Assembly: GCA_019426215.1 (NCBI GenBank)
Contig: CM033392.1
Location: 39,418,980-39,482,979 of the forward strand
Direction of reading: 5' to 3'
DNA length: 64,000 nucleotides
Origin: Buddleja alternifolia
Taxonomy: Eukaryota; Streptophyta; Magnoliopsida; Lamiales; Scrophulariaceae
Each line of letters begins with the position of its first letter. Within the stretch, counting starts at the first letter, position 1. Under the pieces are notes generated by a model, which searched no databases, had not been told where the DNA came from, and was given only the letters and a program-made list of their open reading frames with translations. Below are positions 1-10,887 of this stretch, piece by piece. Both the position numbers and the translations under genes were made by a program.

Positions 1-1285
1 GTATTTATAGATAATGATCTCCAAGTCTCCTAGTTGAATTAGGAATGAAAACTTTCCAAAAATCGTCCAGCCACCTCTCACGTCCGGACTGCATTTTTCC
101 ACGTACGTACGTTGACCAGTCAACGTCCGGACTGCATTTTGGACACGTCCGGACTGTGAAGGCAGTAGCACTTTCATTCTGCGCAGCGACTTTCTTTTCT
201 TCATAACGTTTTGTACAGATATCCGATTAGGGTGATTCAAGTTGGAACGTGAAGCTAAGAGATAGATCTACAACTTTTTAAAAGAAACATTTGTCAAATT
301 CAGCATTTAAGTATTCTGAAATTCTGCATTTCCGTCCAGTTTTCCTCAATTGCACTGATTTTCCACCTTTACTCAATAAGCACACAAATTACAAGCATAT
401 GTGGCATAAATCATGCATAAACCAATGTAAATAACATAAATATGAGGCTCTAAAACATGTAAATCTCACACCTATCATGTATAAACCTTTTATTCTTATA
501 TCCCAGTCAAGTGAGAGTCATGGTTTTAGTCAAACTCACATGACTTGACCATATGCTTAGCTCATAATGAGTCGAGGTCATTTTATGCTTTGGCCAAAGA
601 CTTTTAACCTCACTCATTCATGACTGCATAGGATACTTCGCTCATTCACTTATGAGAGAATAAATCCCATATTGCTAATCAGTTAACAATGCTACTTGCC
701 CATCAAGTCGCACTTCGAGGTCGATCCCACCAAAGGGTGATTTGGATCTAACTACTCTAATGACAGACTTGATGTCACAAGTACATCTTCAACTCGAATC
801 CTCAGGTCTAAGGTTCACGCATACCTATTACAACTTATCAGTTTCATCATTGACTGTGAGTGAGTGAATACCCATGTGATGAAACTGATGCGAGCCGTGT
901 TTGAACATATTAGTCCAACTTATATGTCCATGACATAAGTTCCCACTATCATTCTCATAGTGTTCGACTGGCACTTTCTCTGTCAAAACTTATATCATGC
1001 AAGTCCTTGTTCTGTATTGATGTCCAGTCAAATACTTTCTTAGACTTGCGAAACCTATTTAGAGAATAAGGATCAAACCCTTCTAGTGCCATTCTCCCTA
1101 TCCCATAGGAAGTAGAAGGTTTGCCTTATACTCAAGGACTTTACGTTGTTTATTAACACCTTACAAACGCCTATAAGAAAACAACAAGATAATGCCTTAT
1201 ATATAATAAAAGGATATTATTTAGTTACAAGTCAATGCCTATAAATCTATCCTCTTTATGGCATTTGAGGGCATACACTCTAACA
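1..1285 (-). mobile_element. Partial LTR (U3 side) of a minus-strand copia-type retrotransposon
   Basis: Read on the minus strand, this block begins at 1285 with TGTTAGAGTGTATGCCC, an LTR start of the same type as those of the two copia elements further right (TGTTAGGATTATGCCC). Its first part resembles the LTR at 19030-20825, sharing for example the 'cttgaccatatg' and 'ctttggccaaagac' segments. A TATA-like box (CTATAAATAC, minus strand) lies at positions 2-11, so the transcript start, R and U5 should lie left of the window. No polypurine tract or primer site follows 1285. It is therefore either the 5' LTR of an element whose body lies to the left, or a solo LTR; the left end is not visible. 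Confidence 0.7.
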
Positions 1286-1398
1286 GGATCGTACTCTCTA
1301 GTCAATAGACTATCGTGAACAATACGAAGTGTATCTCGTAGTATTTATTGCTCAAATTGTCCGTCCGTGAAATTCAATAAGGTATTTATAGACTTTCC

Positions 1399-3158
1399 TA
1401 TTAGGATTATGCCCTCCATGCCATAGAGAAATTAGATTATTAGGGTATTTACATTTATATTGTACAAACTTTTATTCATTAATAAAGGCATAGTTTTGTT
1501 CATATCAATCTTGATGGCATTAATATAAGTATTGAACAAATAAGTCCAGGGTAATCAAGAGAAAGCTTCTACTCCTCAATGGTTTGAGGAGATGGGCACT
1601 AGAAGTATCGGTTCTTTGTTTACTTAAACTAGAGTTCGCAAGTCGACAAGTCTTAATTGGGCATTAAGATCAGACTTGTATGACGCAAGCTTTGACAAGG
1701 AGTGTCAGTCGGACACTTTGGATGGTGAGAGCTTGGTTATAGATATGTCAATAGAATTGATGTATTCAACACGGTTCTCCGTAATTCGATCACATGGGTA
1801 ATTACTCTTGGATCGTCAATGATTAAATTACTGGTCTTGGTAGTGTGCGTGAGCCTTAGACTTGAGGATTCACGAAGGTTGGACTTGTGACACTAAACGA
1901 GTTATTAGAGTAGTTAGATCCATTTTACCCTTTGGTGGGATCAACCTCGAAGTGCGGTTCAGAAAGATAAGTGGAAATTATTCGTTGATTGCTAATAAAG
2001 GATTCACTGTATTGGGTAGTAACGAGTTAACGTCCTGTGCGATCGTAGATAAATGAAATTATAAGTCTTTAGCCAAAGCAGGAGAACTAACTTATGTGTA
2101 ATACATAAGGGTAGTTCAGTAATTTCATCTTACTATGATTCCCTAAAGCACAGCATCGAGTTCTGTGAGTTTGACATATTCCATGACTCTCATTAGTTCG
2201 GGATGTTACAGTGAAGGGCTTATACTTACATGGTATTTGTGACCTAAAGGTTCGTATTGATCTATTCATTTCAATTGGGTTTCGATGTGAGTCCACGTGA
2301 CTGGCTTAGTGACACTCACATCCTTCGTTTCCTCCCAATGCCAATTGAAACCAACCTAGAGAGTCGTGCTTAAAAGGAATTGAACGAAGAGAATTCTTTC
2401 ATTGTCAAAAATATAAATTAGGTAATTTGCTATTTGATTAGAAAAATAATTTATTTGATTAATTGGATTAATGCAAATAAATTTAATAATAAATAATTAG
2501 ATGTATTTATTATGAACGCATTAATTTATTTGGTTAATTAGATTAATGAAAATAAATTAATTATAATAAATAAATAGACTTATTTATTATACTCATCATT
2601 TTATTCAATAATTAGATTATTTAATTTAGATGATTATTAATTATTATTATATTATAATTGGATTAAAATATATTGGACCTAATTAATAATTGGACTAAGT
2701 TCAAAGTTAACTTAGCCCAATGATACTAAGGTGGGTCGAGTATTAGGCAGACTTGGAGGAGTTGGATGGGCTGAAGGAATTAGTTAATTGCAAGCTCATC
2801 ACTGCTTATAAACACTTAATACTAGTTCAGTCAAAACATAACTCTCACATTAGACTTGACAGCAAAGAAAGAAGAAGAGAAAAATCTCTCTCCTCCTCCC
2901 ATAGAAGCTGTTGGCCATGGTAGTTTTAGGGTGGTGGATTTTTCTTCGACGCTCGTTCTGGTGTGATATCTAGAGGTAGGGGTTTGGAATTGCTACTACC
3001 TGGAAGATCAAAACTTTCATCAAATCAAAAGGTGAATATCTTTATAAATTATTTTTGAAATGTGCATGGAAAAATTATTAAAACCCAAAAGTGATCCAAT
3101 TGTGAATCCGGATATGTTTTTCTCCTTTCCGTTGCGCATGAATACAAAATTCACAACA
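1399..3158 (+). repeat. 5' LTR of Copia-1
   Basis: The 1,760-bp LTR pairs with 8648-10378 and ends in CA directly before the primer site. Its first base pair is TA where the partner has TG. An AT-rich stretch at about 2400-2690 is built of repeated 'attaatttatttgattaatt' type words. A TATA-like 'cttataaacac' at about 2804-2814 is a plausible promoter. A short open frame at 1862-2056 lies inside the LTR and has no coding support. Confidence 0.92.
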
Positions 3159-3159
3159 G

Positions 3160-3171
3160 TGGTATCAGAGC
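3160..3171 (+). other. Primer-binding site of Copia-1
   Basis: TGGTATCAGAGC starts two bases after the 5' LTR end. This is the usual plant copia primer site, complementary to the 3' end of initiator methionine tRNA. Confidence 0.9.
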
Positions 3172-3243
3172 CAACCTTTGGCTATTAATGATTTTTTATA
3201 TGCATATGTTGGATTATATGTTTATGATGAGAAATTTAATAGG

Positions 3244-3513
3244 ATTAATATTTTTCATGTTTAGATTTATTTTTTGAAAGTTAAATCTGAACCGAAAAAT
3301 TTAATTGTGTGATTTATGTTTTGAATACGAATCAACCTTGTATATTGGATACGAATATGTGTTGAAAAATCTGATTGAATTAATATTTTTCATTGTTAGA
3401 TTTATTTTTTGAAAGTAAATTTGAACTGAAAATTTGATTGTGTGATTTATGTTTTGAATATAAATCAAGTTTTTTGTATTGGATATGAATTTATACATGA
3501 ACATGAATATATG
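3244..3513 (+). repeat. 135-bp direct tandem duplication in the Copia-1 leader
   Basis: Two adjacent copies start at 3244 and 3379 with ATTAATATTTTTCA and run on with the same word order, including 'agatttattttttgaaag', 'tgtgtgatttatgttttgaat' (21 bases, described here only as a shared word) and 'ttggata(c/t)gaat'. The period is 135 bp with scattered mismatches. It lies between the primer site and gag and is not coding. Confidence 0.75.
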
Positions 3514-4493
3514 ATTTTAAAAATTATTGAATTTTGGCTCAGGGAGTTGAGAGGACGCAGCCTAACGTGACCCATGGGTCAACCCAATTTTTATAATTAA
3601 ATAAAATATTTATTTTAAAATGGTTTTAAAATTAATCAAAGGGTAAAATAGTCATTGAAATTAGTTTTATGCCTAATTTTAAATTAGATTTAAAATTAAA
3701 ATTTAATCCTAGAATAAATAAATTTATTTTGAATTAAATTCTTTGTCAAATCAATTGAGAATTGATTTTTTGAAACTAAATTGGATTTATTATCAAATAG
3801 GATTAGAGTTGAATTAATTTGTGAATTGGATTTAAATTAATTCAATTATTTTCAAACCACACTTAATTAAAATTAGATTTTAATTTAATTCTTTTTGAAA
3901 GAGCTCCAACGTATTAGCTATCTTTTAATCTTTTGATGTATGATATTGTGAGATGTCTTCCATGGACTAGTTTTCTTTTTGGATTTTGTTTTCTGAGTTG
4001 TATCGAGTCTTTTTGAAATCCCCAAGTTTCTATTTTAATTTTTATAGAAATATGTATAGGGTGCATTTATATCTATGTAATTAGAATATGACCTTTTTGG
4101 AAGAAGATCTGCTTGGAGCTGGAAGTCCTTGAAGTTAGACATAGGTTAGATCTTATAGATCCCCTAACCCTCGATTGAGCCATTGGCTTGACTCAATCTA
4201 GATAAGTCCATGGAAAGCATGTGTGATAGAATTGCTAGGCGTTTTCTATTTTATAATCCATGTATGCGCACTAGATAAATGTACAAAGTGAGACCAATTT
4301 AATCTCAAATTCTCCCATTGGATCAAAATACTGAATTTAGATTAAAAGGGAATTGGATGTCTTGGCTCTCCATCAAACTTAGAAAAAATTGAATTAATGT
4401 CAATAAGCATAATTTCTTCCCAGTAAGTGGGGGTTATACATTGTGACATTTATTTAAAATCTCTAAGTTCATTAGATGCCATCAATCGAAATA

Positions 4494-4740
4494 AATTCCA
4501 CCACATATATCGACAAAGGGTTGCAAGGTGGAATTCAATTGTTAGACTGATTGGAAGTTGACGAGCCCAAGTTTAGTTAGATCACAACCTATATATCGTT
4601 AAAGGGTTGTGGTCACGTGATCTATGAGCCAAATTAATGATTGAATCGCATGTTGGAAAATGCTGGCAAGGATTGCCACTTTAATAAAACTAGTGAGCTA
4701 TATATCGTTAAAGGGTTGCAACTCACCGACTTTATTAAAG
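4494..4740 (+). other. Three consecutive leader stem-loops with a repeated loop motif (Copia-1)
   Basis: Stem 1 pairs AATTCCACC (4494-4502) with GGTGGAATT (4527-4535). Stem 2 pairs CACAACC (4583-4589) with GGTTGTG (4605-4611), and TAGAT (4578-4582) with ATCTA (4620-4624). Stem 3 pairs CTTTAATAAA (4679-4688) with TTTATTAAAG (4731-4740), and GTGAG (4693-4697) with CTCAC (4722-4726). The stems have unrelated sequences. Each loop carries the 19-base motif ATATATCG(TT/AC)AAAGGGTTG (4505-4523, 4591-4609, 4700-4718). The array sits about 190 bases upstream of the gag ATG. Pairing was read by eye, without a folding calculation. Confidence 0.7.
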
Positions 4741-4931
4741 AACTCAATCACTCACTACGAAGTCTTTCCAACGAGATTTTCAAATATTGCAATGGGAGTG
4801 CAATGATTCGAAAAATGTAGTGGGAGCCAAGTGAAAATTCAAAGTCCTGTCTAATTTTACTTGGTATATAACATAAGAACCTAACTGAATCTTTCTTTAT
4901 TCTCTGCAGTTATTTTATTTTCTCTCTCAAA

Positions 4932-5511
4932 ATGGTTAACAACCCTCTTTCAACATTGTTGGAGAAAAACGTCCTCACTGTACCAAATTATACTGACTGG
5001 CTCAGAAATTTGAGGATTGTCCTAAGTTTAGAGTCCCTTAGCTATGTACTCGAGGCTGACAAACCCGCTGCCCCAGCTAAAGATGCTGAGGACAATGAAC
5101 GTGAAGCATATAAGACTTGGTGCAAAGATGACATTCGCGTGAAGGGTTATATGCTCGGCTCCATGAATAATGAACTGCAAAGATCCCACGAGAACATGGA
5201 TGACTCAAGGTCGATCATGATGCATCTCAAGGAGCTTTATGGAGAACAGTAGGACTGCTCGATATGAGATATCAAGAGAGCTCTTCAGAGCAAGGATGGG
5301 AGAATCAGAGAAGGTAGGAGACCATTTACTTATAATGATTTCAATGATTGAGAGGTTCGAAGATCCCAATTTTTTCACGGATTTCCACCTTCAAACTGAT
5401 CTCATCCTGCAATCACTCCCTAGCTCTTTTTCCCGATTCATTACGAACTTCAATATGAATGAGAACGAATGTACATTGGCTGTGTTGATGAACAAACTGA
5501 TTAGTGCCTAG
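4932..5511 (+). pseudogene. Copia-1 gag remnant
   Basis: The ATG at 4932 follows a pyrimidine-rich 'tctctctc' stretch. The first 106 codons match the N-terminal half of a copia gag polyprotein (MVNNPLSTLLEKNVL..., W-containing 'YTDWLRNLRIVL'), equivalent to the start of Copia-2 gag at 24694. Translation leaves the frame near 5248, where a loss of two bases turns GEQ-S-R into a stop. The second half continues in another frame (5239-5511: 'ARYEISRELFRARMGE') to a TAG at 5509. A lysine-rich stretch follows at about 5580-5660. The CCHC zinc knuckle expected after it is absent. Gag would form the cytoplasmic capsid, but this copy cannot make it. Confidence 0.85.
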
Positions 5512-5683
5512 GGCCAAATGAAGCCAAAGGTAAAGGAGTCTACTTTAGCCGTCTCAACCTTTGGAGGGACTTTAAGTTCTAACAAGAGAAAGAGGGGTAA
5601 GAAGAAGAAGGGAGCGTTGAAGGCAGAGAGAAACACAGGAAAAGGAAAAGCTGCCAAGAAGTAGGAGGCTCGAGGAGCAAGAA

Positions 5684-6909
5684 ATGATTATCCATGTAGG
5701 TAGTGGACATAGTGTGGAAGCTACTCACATAGGATCCTCTTCTTCATTTTTATCTACTGGACATTTACTAGTTTTGGATGATTGCCTTGTTTTAACCAAT
5801 GGGCTTAAAAACATTTGTTCTATTCCCGTATTAGTTAGACTTGGATACGATTTTCCATTTTTGAACAATGTTTGCAATATTTGTTTTAGAAATAATTTTA
5901 TTGGCTCTACATCTTTAGTAAATGGTTTATATTACTTGAATGTCCAAAATAGATGTATTGTCAATACAATCACCAAGAAACGAGGTATATCTTGGACAAA
6001 GCAAGGACTCATTTGGCACTTAAGACTAGGTCATGCTCAAGAATACAAGATTCGCGAACTTGAGAAAAATGGGCTAATAAGCACATTTGGGTCGGACCCA
6101 CTCCCCACTTGAAAGTCTTGTCTCAAAGGCAAAATGACTAGGTCACCCTTCACAGGGCTTTTTGAACAAGCCAATGAAGTCCTTGGCTTAATACATACTG
6201 ACATTTGGGGGCCTTTCAGGAAAATGGCTCGTGAAGGTTTACAATACTTCATTACATTTACTAACGACCACTCTAGGTATGATCTCGTATACCTAATGAA
6301 GCATAATTCTGAATCTATTGAATGGTTCAAAGAATTCAAGGCCTTGGTTGAAAACCAAACTGGCAAATGTATCAAAACACTACGATCTGATTGAGGTGGA
6401 GAATATATGAGTGTCAAATTTGGTGAGTTCTTCATTGAACATGGAATCGTATTGCAATTAACTCCTCTTACAACTCCACAATTTAATGGGATAGCCAAAA
6501 GATTAAATAGAACACTATTAGATATGGTTTGATCGATTCTCAGCTACACGGATCTTCCTATATCACTGTGGGGCCATGCATTGCTCACAATAGCCCACAT
6601 TTTGAACGGGTGTCCATCTAGGTCTGATCTTAAAACTCCTTATCAGATACGGAGTGGAGAGACGCGTAGTCTTAAACACATTAGGATATGGGGTTGTCCA
6701 GCCTATGTGAAAACGACAAAGATGGATAAATTGGAAGATAGATCTTTAAAAGGTTGATTTGTTTGTTTCCCAGAAGATTCTATGGGATACCTCTTCTACC
6801 TGCACGATGATCAAAGAGTCATTGTGGCCCTACATGCATACTTTCTCGAAGACGAGTTCGTTCGAGAAGGTGTTGCAGGAAGAAAGATTTTTCTAGAAGA
6901 ACAAAACTA
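5684..6909 (+). pseudogene. Copia-1 pol remnant, part 1: GAG-pre-integrase and integrase
   Basis: The frame begins abruptly in GAG-pre-integrase sequence ('LVLDDCLVLTNGLKNICSIPVLV'-like, 5770-5840). Protease, with its Asp-Ser-Gly motif, is not found before it and seems deleted. The zinc-binding region 'WHLRLGH' is present, but the first Cys of the CxxC pair is replaced by a TGA at 6110. The integrase core keeps the first Asp in 'HTDIWGPF'. Further stops lie at 6392-6394 and 6530-6532; both fit CGA-to-TGA changes, judging from the Arg at these places in Copia-2 or the family. 'ISLWGHALLTIAHILN' and 'IWGCPAYVK' near 6550-6720 mark the end of the core. Confidence 0.85.
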
Positions 6910-7093
6910 AATCCTTTTAGAGACCACTGTTCAAGAGACTCAAAATGAACCTAACCAAACTCAACCACCATCGCGTAGATCGAGTAGAGTATCTCAGCTG
7001 CCTGAGAGATATGGTTATCTGCTATAGAGAGAGCACAATTTGTATGCCATAGCAGAAGGAAATTATGGAGATGATCCCTCTATTTTCTAGCAT

Positions 7094-8632
7094 GTGATGG
7101 AGGATATAAATTCTGCGAAATGGCTTGAGGCAATGAAGATAGAGATGGATTCGATGTACTTGAATCAAGTCTGGACTCTAGTGGATCGCCCTAGGGGTAT
7201 TGCACCAATAGGATGCAAGTGGATCTATAAAAGAAAGATTGGTTTGGATGGCAAGGTCGATACCTTTAAAGCTAGGCTTGTGGCAAAAGGGTATAGTCAA
7301 AAATAGGGTATTAACTATGAGGAAACCTTCTCTCCCGTTGCCATGGTAAAATCCATTAGAATTCTGCTTGCAATAGCCACGCACCTAGATTATGAAATCT
7401 GGAAGATGAACATGAAGATCACGTTCTTGAATGGATGCCTAGAGGAGGACATCTATATGGAACAGCCCAAAGGTTTCGTGTCCAATGAAGATTCTCATAA
7501 GGTATGTAAATTGAATAGATCAATGCATGCACTTAAACAAGCGTTGCGGAGCCAGAATCTTTGTTTTGATGAAGTCCGGAACTATGGCTTTATCAAGAAT
7601 GAAGATGGACCATGCGTTTACAAGAAATCCAGTGGGAGCAAATTATCATTTTTGGTCCTATATGTAGACGACATTCTACTAATAGGTAATGATATAGGCC
7701 TATTGAGTTTGCTCAAAATGTGGCTCTCAAGCACGTTCTCCATGAAAGACTTAGGAGAAGCGACCTATATCCTTGGAATTCGCATCTTCAGGGATAGAGC
7801 GAATAGGAAAGTGGGTCTCTCCCAAGCCCTCTATTTGGAAAAGATTCTGAAAAGATTCCAAGAGATGCTTCTTGCCTATAAGATATGAACTTCATCTCTC
7901 TAAATCGATGAGTCCACAAAGTGAGGATGATCGTAAGAGAATGAGTGGAGTCCACTATGCATCAGCAGTAGAAAGTCTTATGTACCCTATGTTATGCACG
8001 AGATCAGACATTGCATATGCTGTGAATGTGGTAAGTAGGTTTCAAAATAACCCAGGGGAAAAACATAGATTGCTGTGAAGTGTATCCTTAAGTACTTGAG
8101 AAGAACTAAGGATATGTGTTTGACATATTGCGATGGGGAACTAAAGGTGGAAGGTTATACTGACTCTGACTTCCAGTCTGATGTCAATGACTGTAAATCA
8201 AAGTCGGGATTTGTATTCACTTTAAACGGTGGAGCAGTGACTTGGAAAGGTTCCAAACAAAGCACGATAGCAGACTCAACCACCGAGGCTGAGTACGTGG
8301 CTGCCTCAAAAGCGGCTAAAAAGGCTATTTGGATAAAGAAGTTTGTAGCTGAACTTCAAGTGGTTCCTAGCATGGAGCTCCTGTTGCCACTATTCTGTGA
8401 CAACAATGGAGTGATCGCGTAGGCTAAAGAACCCAGGTCTCACAATAAATCCAAACACATTGAGAGAAGATATCACATCATTAGAGAGATCGTTGTAAGA
8501 GGCGACATCGCTATGCAGAGAATAGAATCAGAAAATAACGTTGCTGATCCACTGACCAAGCCACTATCACAAGCGGTGGTAGAACGACATCTTGAGAAGA
8601 TGGGTATTAGATTCGATAGTGATTGGCATTGA
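7094..8632 (+). pseudogene. Copia-1 pol remnant, part 2: reverse transcriptase and RNase H
   Basis: Reverse transcriptase starts around 'AKWLEAMKIEMDSM' and includes 'GCKWIYKRKIG', 'KARLVAKGYSQ', the 'FLNG' motif and the 'LYVDDILLIG' active site with both Asp residues. The other catalytic Asp, in the usual M-D-V-K, is read as Asn here (MNMK, about 7407-7418). RNase H is recognisable from 'TDSDFQSDVND' to 'ADSTTEAEYVAAS', and the C-terminal 'ADPLTKPLSQAVVERHLEKMG' ends at a TGA at 8630-8632. Stops or frame changes occur at 7304, about 7870, about 8076 and 8420. The protein would copy the element RNA into DNA, but this copy is inactive. Confidence 0.88.
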
Positions 8633-8647
8633 GTGCAAGTTGGAGAT
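8633..8647 (+). other. Polypurine tract of Copia-1
   Basis: The purine-rich GTTGGAGAT immediately precedes the 3' LTR. It corresponds to the cleaner AAGTGGGAGAT next to the Copia-2 LTR and is the expected priming site for plus-strand DNA synthesis. Confidence 0.75.
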
Positions 8648-10378
8648 TGTTAGGATTATGCCCTCTATGCTATAGAGGAATTAGATTATTAGGGAATTTA
8701 CATTTATGTTGTACAAACTCTTATTCATTAATAAAGGCATAGTTTTGTTTATATTAATCTTGATGGCATTAATATAAGTAAGTCCAAGGTAATCAAGAGG
8801 GAGCTTCTACTCCTCAATGGTTTAAAGAGATGGATACTAGAAGTATCAGCTCCTTGTTTACTTAAACTAGAGTTCGCAAGTTGATGAGTCTCAATTGGGC
8901 ATTAAGACCAGACTTGTATGACGCAAGCTTTGACAAGGAGTGTCAATCGGTCACTGTGGATGGTGGGAGCTTGGTCATAGATATGTCAATGGAATTGATA
9001 TATTCAAACATAACTCGCCGTAATTCAATCACATGGGTAATTACTCTTGGATCGTCAAGTATTGAATTACTGGTCGCAGTAGTGTGCGTGAGCCTTAGAC
9101 ATGAGGATTCACGAAGGTTCGACTTGTGACATTGAGTGAGTTATTAGAGTAGTTAGATCCATTTTACCCTTTGGTGGGGTCAACCTCGAAGTGTGGTTCA
9201 GAAGGACAAGTGGCAATTGTTCGGTGATTGCCAATAGGGGATTCATTGTCTCGGGTAGTAACTAGTTAACGTCCTGTACGATCGTAGGTAAATGAAATTA
9301 TAAGTCTTTGGCCAAAGCAGTAGAACTAACTTATGTATAGTACATACGAGTAGTTCAGTAATTTCATCTTACTATGATTCCCTAAAGCACAGTATCGAGT
9401 CCTGTGAGTTTGACATATTCCATGACTCTCACTCGATCGGGATATTACCTAAAGGTTCTACTGATCTATTCATTTCAATTGGGTTTCGATGTGAGTCCAC
9501 ATGACTGACTTAGTGACACTCACATCTTTGGTTTCCTCCCAATGCCAATTGAAACGAACCTAGAGAGTCGCGCTTAAAAGAAGTTGAGCGAAGAGAATTC
9601 TTTCGTTGTGAAATATATAAATTAGATAATTTTCTGTTTGATGAGCAAATTAATTTATTTGATTAATTGGATTAATGAAAATAAATTAATAATAAATAAT
9701 TAGATGTATTTATTATGAATAGATTAATTTATTTGATTAATTAGATTAATAGAAATAAATTAATTACAATAAATAAATAGACTTATTTATTATACTCATC
9801 CTTTTAATAAATAATTAGATTATTTAATTTAGAAGATTATTAATTAATATTATATTTTAATTGGATTAAAATGTATTGGACCTAATTAATAATTGGACTA
9901 AGTTGAAAGTCAACTTAGCCCAATGATAATAAGGTGGGGCAAGTATTAGGCGGGTTTGGAGGAGTTGGATGGACTCAACGAATTAGTTAATTTCAAGTCC
10001 ATCACTTCTTATAAATACGCAATACTGGTTCAGTCAAAACCTAACTCTCACATTAGACTTGACAGCAAAGAAAGAAAAAGAGAAAAATATCTCTCCTCCT
10101 CCCATAGAATCCGCCGGCCATAATGGTCTTAGGGTAGTGGATTTTTCTCCGAAGCTCGTTCCGGTGTGATATCTAGAGACAGGGGTTTGGAAGCTGCTAC
10201 CTGGAAGATCAAGACTTTCATCAAATCAAAAGGTTAGTAAAAGGATGAAATTAGATTTCGTCTATATATATTATTTCAAAATATGCATGGAAAAACTAAT
10301 TAAATCCAAAAGTGATTCAATTGTGAATCCGGATATTTTTTCTCATTTCTGTTGCGCATGAATACAAGATTCACAACA
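8648..10378 (+). repeat. 3' LTR of Copia-1
   Basis: The 1,731-bp LTR starts TGTTAGG and ends ACAACA. It matches 1399-3158 along its length with many small differences, including an indel near 8770 and shortened AT words near 9650-9850. An open frame at 8881-9129 lies wholly inside the LTR and is not supported as a gene. Confidence 0.93.
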
Positions 10379-10383
10379 TTTCC

Positions 10384-10879
10384 ACCCTATAATGTAGAGT
10401 GATTGACAGATGGGATATCTCATACTAGATGTCTTACACGTGTACCTAGTTGACGGTCTTGATTGAATATCGTAGGGTGGGGTCATGGGTCGATCCTACC
10501 CGAATCAGTCTAAACACGCGAATTTTGGAGTCTAATGCAAATATAATTAAATTAGGGACCTGTATGTGAACCTTGATTCGTAAAAACGTATACGACCCCT
10601 CCTAAGGTCATACGACATACTTAATACGACGAAATTAATTAGAATCGTATTCGACCCCTCGACGGACCTTTATGTAATTTGCCATATCAGTAACTTAAAT
10701 ATGGAATTAAATCTACATGACAGAATTGAGCAAAACTAATACTATCTACCTCATTGTCCACATGGGAAAGAGATAGGACCATGTGTTTTGATTCATTTTA
10801 AATATTATAATAAGATTAACCAAAATCCCCAAATTAAACCCCAATCTTACAAATCAAGCCTAAATTTGAAAACCCCTAA
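10384..10879. other. Intergenic DNA, nothing recognised
   Basis: This is AT-rich sequence between Copia-1 and the next small transposon. No open frame of note, RNA gene or repeat was recognised. Confidence 0.5.
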
Positions 10880-10887
10880 ATTAGTTA

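Larger units (their letters stand above)
1399..10378 (+). mobile_element. Copia-1: complete but inactive Ty1/copia retrotransposon
   Basis: An 8,980-bp element lies between two LTRs (1399-3158 and 8648-10378). A perfect 5-bp target duplication, TTTCC, flanks it at 1394-1398 and 10379-10383. A primer-binding site follows the left LTR, and a purine-rich tract precedes the right LTR. The domain order gag, GAG-pre-integrase, integrase, reverse transcriptase, RNase H is that of Ty1/copia. The coding region is broken by many stops and frameshifts, and the zinc knuckle and protease are not found. The left LTR begins TATT rather than TGTT, a terminal mutation. The LTRs differ visibly by many substitutions and indels, so the insertion is not recent. 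Confidence 0.95.

Noticed and set aside
1286..1398. Second TATA-like box (CTATAAATACC, minus strand) as a gene promoter
   Set aside because: Only about 110 bp of unrelated DNA remains between two LTRs, and no gene lies in the right direction.
1862..2056. Small open frame
   Set aside because: It lies inside the Copia-1 5' LTR and is not conserved as a frame in the 3' LTR.
4500..4740. CRISPR-like array (repeated motif with spacers)
   Set aside because: Three copies in a plant retrotransposon leader, unequal spacing and no cas genes; stem-loops explain it better.
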